A stretch of DNA of 64,000 bases from Rhodospirillales bacterium (GTDB lineage Bacteria; Pseudomonadota; Alphaproteobacteria; Reyranellales; Reyranellaceae): NCBI GenBank assembly GCA_016699855.1, contig CP064988.1:4120501-4184500 (forward strand), given 5' to 3'. The notes under the pieces are model-generated. The model saw nothing but the letters and a program-made list of their open reading frames with translations, made no database searches and had not been told where the DNA came from. Each line of letters opens with the position of its first letter. Within the stretch, counting starts at the first letter, position 1. This document shows positions 1 to 7,577 of this stretch, in pieces. The position numbers and the translations under genes are program-made.

Positions 1-159
1 CCGGCCACTGCTATCGTCGTGTCCATCTTCGTGACCCCATCTTGCATGCGGTTTGCGACCAGCCAACCGTTCGGGCTTTGCGAAGAAGGCGACGCGCGCA
101 CCATGCTCGCTGTCGGGGTCCCTGGGGGCCGCCGGATATCCGTCGGGCTACGCGCCGCC

Positions 160-195
160 GACGCGCGCCGGGGGTGGCCACCCCCGGCGCGCGTC
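160..195. repeat. Perfect 36-bp palindrome without a loop
   Basis: The two 18-base halves (160-177 and 178-195) are exact reverse complements and meet at the dinucleotide centre GG|CC. All bases except four are G or C. It could be a cruciform-forming repeat or an extended operator; nothing else in the window shares the sequence. Confidence 0.8.
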
Positions 196-237
196 ACCGC
201 CACTCTGGCATCGCCAGCGAGGCGGAAACACCATGCA

Positions 238-284
238 AGGGATCCAGGGACGGCGCCTGGATCCCTCGCTGCGCTCGGGATGAC
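238..284. repeat. Hairpin plus TCGGGATGAC repeat fragment
   Basis: An 11-bp inverted repeat (238-248 with 256-266, loop of 7) is fused to a half-copy of the repeat that ends in CTCGGGATGAC, seen again near 1771, 2073 and 22420. It looks like a truncated member of the dispersed intergenic family described at 22355-22421. Confidence 0.6.
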
Positions 285-451
285 AGCGGGGGCGGCGCGG
301 CGGAGAGGGCGAAGGCGGCGACGCCGGGATGCGCGGGTCAACTCGCGATCACGGGACGCCCGGGATGCCGCCGCGCGGCGGTGGACGATAGCCGCGGCGT
401 ATCGCCGACCATGCTAGGCTCGCGGCCGTTCAACCCTGGAGGAGCGGGCGC

Positions 452-1669
452 ATGGCGCGGCTTGAGGATCTACCGGTGGCGATGGCGCAGCGGCTGCGCG
501 ATCTCGACTGTCCGGCGTACGACGCGGCGCCGTTCACGGCCGGACCGCCGCTGGCGCGCCGCCGCGTCGCCATCGTCAGCTCGGCGGCGCTGCACCGCCG
601 CGGCGAGGCGCCGATGGCGCCGGGCAGGAGCGAGTTCCGCGCGCTGCCGTCGTCGCTGGCCGCCGGCGACATCGTCAGCACCCACGTCTCGGTCAACTAC
701 GACCGCACCGGCTTCATCCGCGACGCCGACACGGCCTTTCCCGTCGAGCGGCTGCGCGAGCTGGCGGGCGAAGGCGCGATCGGCTCGGTGGCCGACACGC
801 ACTACGCCGTGATGGGCTCGAACGACCCCGCCGGCTGGGGGCCGATGGCCGACGAGATCGCCGCCGCGCTGCGCGCCGATTCGGTCGACGCGGTCTTGTT
901 CAGTCCGGTCTGACCGTTCTGCACGCGCGCCGTGAGCGCGCTCGCCCATCTGATCGAGAGCCGCGGGATTGCGACCGTCGTGGTCGGCCTGGTCCGCGTC
1001 CACATGGAGAAGGTCCGGCCGCCGCGCGGCCTGTGGGTGCCGTTCGAGCTCGGCCGGCCGTTCGGCGAGCCGGGGGACGCCGCGTTCCAGCGCCGCGTCG
1101 CGCTGGCGGCGCTGCGGCTGCTGGAGCGGACCGACGGGCCGGTGATCCTCGAGGACTATCCGGAGGAGGCGCCGGGACGGGTGCCCGCCGCGGATTGGAC
1201 GCCGGCCATCGCGCTGCCGCCCGCGGGCGGCGCGCCCGCCGACGCCGCGGGTTGGGCCGCCGCCCTGCGCGCCGAGATCGCGCGGGTGCGGCCGGCGTGG
1301 GAGGCCGCGAAGGCCGCCCGCGGACGCACGACGGTCGGCGTGTCGGGCGTCGATCCCGCGGCGTGGCCGGCGCTGCTGGCCTCGTTCGCCGCCGGAACGC
1401 CGGCGGTGGAGAGCCCGATGCCGGGCCTGCGCCCCGTGCAGGCGGCGCGCTACGTCGTCGACGATTTGAAGGCGATGTACCTCGAGGCGGCGATGGCGCC
1501 GGGCGACCGGCCGTCGAGCACGCAGGTCCACGACTGGTTCTGGAACGCGACGCTGGCGGCGGCCGCGATCCAGGCGATCCGGCGGAGCTGCCTCGCGAGC
1601 GACGACAAGACGCTCAACCTCGTCGGCGGTGGGCAGTTCGTGCCCGGCGCGCGGGTACCGCCGGCGTAG
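452..1669 (+). CDS. GrdB-like selenoprotein B family protein with in-frame UGA (predicted Sec)
   Basis: Two frames, 452-913 and 932-1669, lie in the same reading frame and are separated only by TGA at 911-913. Read through, they give one 405-residue protein resembling the glycine/sarcosine/betaine reductase selenoprotein B family. The TGA would be residue 154, in the motif U-P-F-C-T-R (UxxC, residues 154-157), followed by a family-like stretch ending in TVVVG. In the family this position is the redox Sec/Cys of GrdB. The N-terminal half carries the conserved D-x-V-S-T-H-V region and a SVADTHYAVMG segment. A strong hairpin just after the TGA (925-941) fits a bacterial SECIS position. The ATG at 452 has a GGAGG-type site upstream. 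No grdA or grdC partners are nearby, so the substrate is unknown. The alternative is a nonsense-mutated pseudogene or a base-call error, but the frame is otherwise clean over 400 codons. Confidence 0.75.
911..941 (+). promoter_or_regulatory. Candidate bacterial SECIS hairpin after UGA
   Basis: Bases 925-930 (GCGCGC) pair perfectly with 936-941 (GCGCGC), closing a five-base loop CGTGA at 931-935. The loop lies 21-25 bases from the U of the UGA codon (911-913) and has a G within its first two positions, as expected of bacterial SECIS elements that recruit SelB. In such GC-rich DNA short hairpins are common, so this supports the Sec reading but does not prove it. Confidence 0.5.
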
Positions 1670-2073
1670 GGCGGATGCCGCGGAGGCGCGCCCGCCTGTC
1701 CATCCCGTCATTCCGAGCGCGGCGAGGAATCTTCGCGCCGCGTAAGGATCCCTCGCTGCGCTCGGGATGACGGACGCGCCCGGGATGACGGATGCGCCCG
1801 GGATGACGGATGCGCCCGGGATGACGGAGGGCGTTCGGGGCGGCGGCCGCGCTCGGGACGACCCGGCGATCGGACGCGCCTGCCGCGTCGAAACGCACCG
1901 CCGACGTGGGATGCTCGAACGTGTCGGCGGCGGGCGGTTCGTGCCGGGCGCGCGGGTGCCCGCCGGCGTAGGGCGGATGCCGCGGAGGCGCGCCCGCCTT
2001 TCCATCCCGTCATTCCGGGCGCAGCGAGGAATCCTTCCGCCGCGGAAAGATCCCTCGCTGCGCTCGGGATGAC
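1622..2073. repeat. Direct duplication (~150 bp) of gene 3' end plus palindromic repeat; three 18-bp tandem units between
   Basis: Bases 1622-1771, which cover the last 16 codons of the selenoprotein gene and a TCGGGATGAC-type inverted repeat (1707-1771), recur with few changes at 1923-2073. The downstream copy still encodes the same VGGG-x-FVPGARVP residues but has no gene before it. Between the copies three near-perfect 18-bp units (GCGCCCGGGATGACGGAT) stand in tandem at 1776-1829. The rest of the 1670-2256 gap holds further half copies and no gene. Confidence 0.75.
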
Positions 2074-2207
2074 AGGAGGCGTTCGGGGCGGCGGCCGCGC
2101 TCGGGATGACAGGATGCGGTCGCAGTGACGGGACGCGCCCGGGATGACCGATCCGCCCGAAGAGGGCGAGCGCGCGCGCCCGCCGCATGGAGCCCGCGCC
2201 GACGTGG

Positions 2208-2236
2208 AAAGGGCCCGGCTTGCGGCCGGGCCCTTT
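2208..2236 (-). terminator. Rho-independent terminator of the RTX gene
   Basis: A perfect 12-bp stem (2208-2219 with 2225-2236, AAAGGGCCCGGC arm) closes a five-base loop. On the minus strand it lies about 20 bases after the stop codon of the RTX gene and ends in CCCTTTCC, a short U run. Confidence 0.75.
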
Positions 2237-2256
2237 CGTCGTGAAGCGTCGTGGTA

Positions 2257-4440
2257 TCAGATCGCGGTGAAGGCGAAATCCGCGACCGTGATGTTGGCGA
2301 GGGTCTCGCCGACGAGGTGGATGAACTGCGTGCCGCCGATGGTGACCAGCACGCCGCCAGCCTCGGCCGCGAGCGTCACGTTGGCGGCGAACGTGCCGGC
2401 CGTGATGCCGTAGGCGCCGATGTTGATGCGCTCGTTCGTGCCATCCTCGAAGTCGGTGATGGTGTCGTTGCCCGAGCCGGGGCCGAAGCGGAAGATGTCG
2501 CCCGTGCCCGATCCGCCGGTCAGCGTGTCGTTGCCGTCGCCGCCGTTGAGCGTGTCGTTGAGCAGACCGCCGAGCAGCGTGTCGTTGCCGGTGTAGCCGT
2601 TGATGAAGTCGATGCCGTCGCCGCCATCGACCGAGTCGTTGCCGCCGAGCGCGTCGATGCGGTCGGCGCCGGCGCCGCCGTAGATCACGTCGCCGCCGTT
2701 GCCGCCGAACACCGTCTCGGCACCGTCGGCCAAGGTAAGCGTCAAGCCCGTGTCGGAGTAGATGTACCAGAACTCGGCGTCGTTGTCGGTGTAGCTGTAG
2801 TTGTTGACAGACACGTAGACGGTGTCGGTGCCGCCGCCGCCGCCGGCCTCGTCCACGACGTCGCCGACATTGTCGACATAGTGCAGGTCGTCGCCGCTGC
2901 CGCCGGTCATCGTGTCGGCGCCGGTGCCGCCGTTGAGGGTGTCGTTGTTGTTGCCGCCGTCCAGCGAGTCGTTTCCGGCGCCGCCGACGATGAGGTCGTT
3001 GCCCGTCCCGCCGAACAGGGTGTCGTTGCCGTCGGCGCCGAACAGCGAGTTGTTGTCCGCGCCGCCGGTCATCACGAAGGTCGTGTAGCCCGAGGCGTAG
3101 ACGTAGCCGACCTCGACGTTGGCATCGAGCGTGTCGCCGGTGATCGAGACGTAGGCGGTGTCGATGCCGCCGGTCGCCGTCGTCGTGTTCTCGGTGACGA
3201 CGTCGGTCAGCGAGCTGATGAAGAACAGGTCGTTGCCGGCGCCGCCGATCATGGTGTCGTTGCCGGCGCCGCCGTTGAGCGTGTCGTTGCCGGCGTCGCC
3301 GGTCAGCGTGTCGTTGCCGGCGTCACCGAAGATGGTGTCCAGACCCGTGCCGGCGCCGCCGAACAGCACGTCGTTGCCGCCGGTGCCGTACATCAGGTTG
3401 TCGGTGGTGCCGTTGCCGGTCAGCGTGATCGCCGAGCCGGAATTGGCGATGATGACCTCGACGTTGGACGCCATGGTGGTGCCGCTGACCGACACCCACA
3501 CCGTGTCGGTGCCCTCGCCGCCGCTCTCGATCACCACGTCCCCGAGCTGGTCGTAGCGGTAGCGGTCGTTGCCGGCGCCGCCGGCCATGCTGTCGACGCC
3601 GGCGCCGCCGTCGATCGTGTCGTCGCCGCCCTGGCCGTTCAGCGTGTCGTTGCTGGCGCCGCCGAAGATGGTGTCGTTGCCGTCGCCGGCGTTGAACGTG
3701 TCGGCGCCGATGCCGCCCAGATAGGTGTTGGCGGTGGTGCCGACGGCGGTGACCAGCAGGGCCGAATCGGTGTTGGAGACGATGTACTCGACCTCGGCGC
3801 CGACCGTGCCGCCGCTGGCCGAGACGTAGACCGTGTCGGTGCCCTCGCCGCCGACCTCGATCAGCGCGTCGCCGACGTCGTCGAGACGGTAGAAATCGTT
3901 GCCCGCGCCGCCGGCCATGCTGTCGCTGCCGGCGCCGCCGAAGATCGTGTCGTTGCCGCCGGCGCCGTTGAGCGTGTCGGCGCCGCCATAGCCCAGCAGC
4001 GTGTCGTTGCCGCTGCCGCCGGTCAGGACGTCGCCGCCCTCGCCGCCGAGCATGGTCACGTTGACCGTGGCGACCGAGGTGATGGCGATGCCCGCGTCGT
4101 TGTTGGCGGCGATGACCTCGACGTGGTTGCTCACGGTGTAGCCGGAGACGCCGACCCAGACCGTGTCGGTGCCGTTGCCCGTGAGTTCGACGATCGTGTC
4201 GGCCAGCGAGTCGACGCTGTAAAAATCGTCGCCCTGCCAGCCGTACATCCAGTCGTTACCGGTGCCGCCGAACATCAGGTCGTTACCGATGCCGCCCAGC
4301 AGAGAGTCGTCGCCGCCGTCGCCGCGCAGCGTGTCGTTGCCGCCGGCGGAGCCCACCTCGGTGCCGCCGAAGATCGTGTCGTCGTCCGGAGTCCCGGGAA
4401 GGAAGTCGTCGAGCGTGTCCGAACCCGTGATAACAGCCAT
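2257..4440 (-). CDS. RTX-type calcium-binding repeat protein, probably secreted by type I system
   Basis: The 727-residue protein consists almost wholly of glycine/aspartate-rich nonapeptide repeats of the GGxGxDxLx type (for example GGSGNDTLLG, GGAGNDTMIG), in five or six blocks separated by spacers of about 50 residues that each contain a TDTVYVS- or TDTVWVS-like strand. Such repeats form calcium-filled parallel beta-rolls. There is no N-terminal signal peptide; the C-terminal ~60 residues (after GPGSGNDTITDFEDG) are the usual uncleaved secretion region of type I substrates, ending in a hydrophobic FAFTAI. The chosen ATG at 4440 opens directly into MAVITGSDTLDD, with a G-rich site eight bases upstream; an earlier in-frame start lacks one. 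No protease, lipase or other catalytic domain is visible and no transporter genes adjoin. A surface-layer, adhesion or biofilm matrix role is possible but inferred only. Confidence 0.88.
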   Translation of the reverse strand: MAVITGSDTLDDFLPGTPDDDTIFGGTEVGSAGGNDTLRGDGGDDSLLGGIGNDLMFGGTGNDWMYGWQGDDFYSVDSLADTIVELTGNGTDTVWVGVSGYTVSNHVEVIAANNDAGIAITSVATVNVTMLGGEGGDVLTGGSGNDTLLGYGGADTLNGAGGNDTIFGGAGSDSMAGGAGNDFYRLDDVGDALIEVGGEGTDTVYVSASGGTVGAEVEYIVSNTDSALLVTAVGTTANTYLGGIGADTFNAGDGNDTIFGGASNDTLNGQGGDDTIDGGAGVDSMAGGAGNDRYRYDQLGDVVIESGGEGTDTVWVSVSGTTMASNVEVIIANSGSAITLTGNGTTDNLMYGTGGNDVLFGGAGTGLDTIFGDAGNDTLTGDAGNDTLNGGAGNDTMIGGAGNDLFFISSLTDVVTENTTTATGGIDTAYVSITGDTLDANVEVGYVYASGYTTFVMTGGADNNSLFGADGNDTLFGGTGNDLIVGGAGNDSLDGGNNNDTLNGGTGADTMTGGSGDDLHYVDNVGDVVDEAGGGGGTDTVYVSVNNYSYTDNDAEFWYIYSDTGLTLTLADGAETVFGGNGGDVIYGGAGADRIDALGGNDSVDGGDGIDFINGYTGNDTLLGGLLNDTLNGGDGNDTLTGGSGTGDIFRFGPGSGNDTITDFEDGTNERINIGAYGITAGTFAANVTLAAEAGGVLVTIGGTQFIHLVGETLANITVADFAFTAI

Positions 4441-4865
4441 CTGAAGAACCCCCCGGCTCAATCGATAACGCGCCGCCAGCCGGCTGTCCGGCGAAACGAC
4501 GCCCACAAAAACATCCCCGTCGGCCGCGCGATCGCCCGACCGTATAGAGGGGTATGTTTTTCTGATTTGTGAGCGGACATTAACTTGTGTCGCGGTCGGT
4601 TGACAAGCAATTCACGTTATCCGTTCGCGTGAAAAATAGGGTGATCTGCAAGTTTATTGAGAATCAATCCGTTGCGGTGGTTATTGATCTAATCGCTTAA
4701 AAAAGGAGACATCCTGGAACGCTCGGATGGGCGGATGGAGTGGTCTTAGGATTAGGATTGTTAATGGATCGTAAGCATCTGAGAATCGGTGGTTTTGACC
4801 CGAATTGTATTCCCCGGAGACGCTACGCCGGGCCGGGCGCGCGCGCGATCCGTGCCGACAGCGAA
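4441..4865. promoter_or_regulatory. AT-richer upstream region of the RTX gene with a small palindrome
   Basis: This is one of the most AT-rich stretches of the window and must carry the RTX promoter on the minus strand, although I cannot assign convincing -35/-10 boxes. At 4656-4668 lies the palindrome ATTGA-GAA-TCAAT, which resembles an operator of the Fur/Irr/RirA size class. No coding frame of substance is seen between 4441 and the trcR terminator. Confidence 0.35.
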
Positions 4866-4887
4866 ACGGCGGCCTGTGGGCCGCCGT
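4866..4887 (-). terminator. Likely terminator of trcR
   Basis: A perfect 9-bp stem (ACGGCGGCC at 4866-4874 with 4879-4887) closes a TGTG tetraloop about 40 bases after the trcR stop on the minus strand. Only a short T run follows, so termination strength is uncertain. Confidence 0.5.
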
Positions 4888-4926
4888 CGTCGTCCATGTC
4901 GCGGAGGGCGGCTCGACCGCGTCCGC

Positions 4927-5553
4927 TCAAACGTCGGGCTGTTCGGCCTCGGACGGGTCGACCGCCGGCGTCGGCGGCGGCGGCGGCGGCGCGCCGCCGG
5001 CGGCCTTCTGCTTGGCCGAGGCCTCGCGCGCGGCCTTGCGGCGGGCCTTGTCGAGCGCCTCGTTCAGATCCTTCGAGGCGCACAGGCCCAGGGTCACGGG
5101 ATCCTGCGGCTTGAGGTTCGAGGCGTTCCAGTGGGTGCGCGTGCGGATCGACTGGATCGTGCTCTTGGTCGAGCCGACCAGCTTGGCGATCTGCGAGTCC
5201 TGGAGCTCGGGATGGGTGCGCACCAGCCAGGCGATGGCGTCGGGGCGGTCCTGGCGCTTGGCGACCGGCGTGTAGCGGGGCCCGCGGGCGCGGGTCAGCG
5301 GCACCGGCCGGTCGTGCTTGGCCATCTGGATGCGCACGTCCGGATCGGCGATCGCCTTGGCCAGCTCCTCCTTGGTGATCTGGCCGCTGGCGAGCGGATC
5401 GAGCCCGACCATGCCGGTCGCGACCTCGCCGTCGGCGATCGCCTGGACCTCGAGGATGTGCAGGCCGCAGAACTCGGCGATCTGCTGGAAGGTGAGCGCC
5501 GTGTTCTCGACCAGCCAGACGGCGGTGGCCTTCGGCATCAGCGGCGCGGCCAT
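4927..5553 (-). CDS. trcR: TrcR-like cell-cycle transcriptional regulator (DUF1013)
   Basis: The 208-residue protein matches the DUF1013 family found across Alphaproteobacteria, named TrcR for its cell-cycle regulatory role. The N-terminal part has a helix-turn-helix-like segment (AVWLVENTALTFQQIAEFCG), a second one lies around KLVGSTKSTIQSIR in the middle, and the C-terminus is a basic, Ala/Lys-rich, proline-rich tail with a run of seven prolines. ATG at 5553 was chosen because GGAG precedes it by seven bases and MAAPLMPKATAVWLV is the typical family start; the longer frame upstream has no site. The gene stands alone between repeats. The function as a regulator is known for the family; its targets cannot be read here. 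Confidence 0.85.
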   Translation of the reverse strand: MAAPLMPKATAVWLVENTALTFQQIAEFCGLHILEVQAIADGEVATGMVGLDPLASGQITKEELAKAIADPDVRIQMAKHDRPVPLTRARGPRYTPVAKRQDRPDAIAWLVRTHPELQDSQIAKLVGSTKSTIQSIRTRTHWNASNLKPQDPVTLGLCASKDLNEALDKARRKAAREASAKQKAAGGAPPPPPPTPAVDPSEAEQPDV

Positions 5554-5987
5554 GGGAGGACTCCTGCGGTTCCGACCCGGAAGCCGCCCGCACCCGCTTG
5601 GTGGCCCCCGTCCGAGATGTTCTGAACGAAGCAGCGTATATAGGCGCCGGGGCACCACAGGTCAAAGATTTACGCGGCCACGGGCGCGATTTGAGATGTC
5701 GCCGTCATCGTCGCGATCCCATGGGCCCTCCCCCTCAGGCGCCTGGTAAGGCGCCGATGTGGGGGAGGGTCGGGGTGGGGGTGCCGCAGGTCGCGATGAT
5801 CGCTGGAATGGCGTCGCTGAAGCGAATCTACGAGCGGAATGCGTGCGGTAGCACCCCCCACCCCGGCCCTCCCCCGCAAGGGGGGAGGGAGCGTGAGGTA
5901 ACGACGCCGACAGCGACCGCTCAGACTTCCCTCTCAACCGCCAAACCTTGATCGCCCCAGATATGGTGCCAACCGGGGCTTCCGTCG
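5554..5987. repeat. Intergenic space with large inverted repeat (GGGTCGGGGTGGGGGTG type)
   Basis: Bases 5765-5783 are complementary (with one gap) to 5852-5871, and each arm contains its own inner CCCTCCCCC/GGGGGAGGG hairpin (5726-5768 and 5868-5889). This is a common kind of alphaproteobacterial dispersed intergenic repeat. No gene is seen; about 80 bases separate the repeat from the stop of the GMC gene. Confidence 0.65.
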
Positions 5988-7577
5988 CTACCCGTCGTGG
6001 ATCATCGCGTCGGCGATCTTCTCGGCGATCATCACCGTGGTCAGATGGGTGTTCGCCCGGCAGTCGGCGGGCATGACGGAGGCGTCGACCACCCGCAATC
6101 CGGCGGTGCCGCGCACGCGGCAGGCGGTGTCGACCACGCCGTCGGGCCCGCCGTCCGGCGCCATGCGGCAGGTGCCGGCGGCGTGCTGCGCGTCGGCCGC
6201 CTCCGCCAGCATCAGCCCGTCCAGGTCGGCGTCGTCCATGGCGGCGGCGCGCGCCAGCGGGGTGCGCGTCAGGCCCATGAGGATATCCTCGGCGATCCCG
6301 GCGACGGCGGGGTGGGCCACCATCGCGAACTGGCGGCGCAGGCCGTCGCGCATGCGCGCGACGTCGCGCGGATCGGACAGCATGTTCTCTTCGATCAGCG
6401 GGTCGATCCGGGGATCGGCCGCGCCGAGGACGACCTCGCCGCGCGAGAACGCCTCGAAGATCGACACCGACAAGCCGCCGGGCTGGACCCGCGCGGGATC
6501 GTCGTCGGCGAAGCCGCGGTGGTTCATCGCCAGGAAGATCATGTCGTTGAAGCCGCCGCCGCCGATGCCCGAGCTGTGGGTGACGCAGACGTTGGTATGG
6601 CGCGCGTCGATGTCGCGCTGCCGGTGCGGCGGCTTGAGCCGGAGCTCGGCCCGCACGACGGGATGGTCCATGAAGTGGCGGCCGACCGCCGGCAGGTCGT
6701 TCACGACGGCGATCCCCAGCCGGCGCAGGACCGCGGGATCGCCGATGCCGGAGCGCATCAGCACGCAGGGCGAATGCACGGCGCCGGCGCTGACCACGAT
6801 CTCGCGGCCGCGGTACGTCCGGCGGACACCGCCGTGCAGCACCTCGACGCCGGTGGCGCGCGTTCCCTCGAACACGACGCGGTCGATCAGCGCGTCGCCG
6901 ACGATGGCGAGGTTGTTGCGGCCGCGCGCCGGCTCGAGATAGGCGTCGTTGGTCGACACGCGGCGGCGCGCGCGGCAGGTGATGGGATAGTGCGCCACGC
7001 CGGTGGACCCGGGCGCGTTGAGGTCGTCGCTCCACGGATAGCCCAGCGCCAGCGCCGCCTCGGCGACGGCGCGGTCGACCGGGCCCCATTCCGAGCGCGG
7101 CGCGCGCCACACCGGCAGCGGCCCGTCGGCGCCGTGGTGCGGGGACCCGCTGAAATTCTCGTCGCTCTCCAGCCGGCGGAAATACGGCAGCACGTCGGCG
7201 GCGCCCCAGCCGGCGCAGCCCAGCGCGCGCCAGCGGTCGAACGCCTCCATGACGCCGCGGATGGCGATCTGGGCGTAGACCGAGGACGAGCCGCCCATGC
7301 CGCGGCCGCGCCAGTAGAGCCTCGGCTCCTGGACGCGGGTGCGCCGCGCCATCAGGCCGGGCCACTGGTACTGCGCCTGCAGACGCGGCGGCAGGATGAC
7401 GCGCAGCGGGTTGACGCTGGCCATCTCCGGCGGCGTCTCCGCCGCGCGGAAGTCGCGGCCGGCCTCGAGCAGCAGCACGCGCCGGCGGCCGTCGGCGCTC
7501 AGCCGCGCCGCCAGGGTCGCGCCGGCCGATCCGGCGCCGACCACGACGACGTCGAAGATGTCGTCGCTTCCGATCAC
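5988..7577 (-). CDS. GMC-family FAD oxidoreductase (choline dehydrogenase-like)
   Basis: The 529-residue flavoprotein starts with the FAD-binding VVVVGAGSAGATLAARLS Rossmann motif, has the second GMC signature around GAVHSPCVLMRSGIG, and near the C-terminus the HxxGTCRM motif (HAAGTCRM) followed by VVDASVMP and NTHLTTVMIAEK, the usual catalytic His region. It would oxidise an alcohol with FAD and pass electrons to oxygen or a carrier. GTG at 7577 is chosen because its first bases overlap the TGA of the upstream molybdenum hydroxylase gene (GTGA, 4 bases), a sign of translational coupling. It is the last gene of a three-gene operon; the substrate is not known. Confidence 0.88.
   Translation of the reverse strand: MIGSDDIFDVVVVGAGSAGATLAARLSADGRRRVLLLEAGRDFRAAETPPEMASVNPLRVILPPRLQAQYQWPGLMARRTRVQEPRLYWRGRGMGGSSSVYAQIAIRGVMEAFDRWRALGCAGWGAADVLPYFRRLESDENFSGSPHHGADGPLPVWRAPRSEWGPVDRAVAEAALALGYPWSDDLNAPGSTGVAHYPITCRARRRVSTNDAYLEPARGRNNLAIVGDALIDRVVFEGTRATGVEVLHGGVRRTYRGREIVVSAGAVHSPCVLMRSGIGDPAVLRRLGIAVVNDLPAVGRHFMDHPVVRAELRLKPPHRQRDIDARHTNVCVTHSSGIGGGGFNDMIFLAMNHRGFADDDPARVQPGGLSVSIFEAFSRGEVVLGAADPRIDPLIEENMLSDPRDVARMRDGLRRQFAMVAHPAVAGIAEDILMGLTRTPLARAAAMDDADLDGLMLAEAADAQHAAGTCRMAPDGGPDGVVDTACRVRGTAGLRVVDASVMPADCRANTHLTTVMIAEKIADAMIHDG

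Larger units (their letters stand above)
1..451. other. Intergenic region with two palindromes, no convincing gene
   Basis: No open frame here has family character or a ribosome binding site; the apparent frames are GC-rich noise. The stretch holds a perfect 36-bp palindrome (160-195), a hairpin of 11-bp arms (238-248 and 256-266) and a copy of the short end motif TCGGGATGAC that recurs through the window. The last 25 bases contain a GGAGGAGCGGG-like ribosome binding site for the gene starting at 452. Confidence 0.6.

Noticed and set aside
932..1669. A separate gene starting at GTG 932
   Set aside because: It begins inside a conserved protein region, has no ribosome binding site, and continues in the same frame as the upstream segment; the read-through model explains both parts.
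1776..1829. Short CRISPR array
   Set aside because: The three 18-bp units are directly adjacent without spacers and no cas genes are present; this is a simple tandem repeat.
2251..4572. Long open frame opposite the RTX gene (plus strand, over 750 codons)
   Set aside because: It is the complement of the regular repeat codons; it shows Val/Ala/Asp/Arg-rich noise and no ribosome binding site, whereas the minus-strand protein has clear RTX repeats, a start site and a terminator.
4600..4605. TTGACA as a -35 box on the plus strand in the RTX upstream region
   Set aside because: No -10 box follows at 16-18 bases and no plus-strand gene starts downstream.
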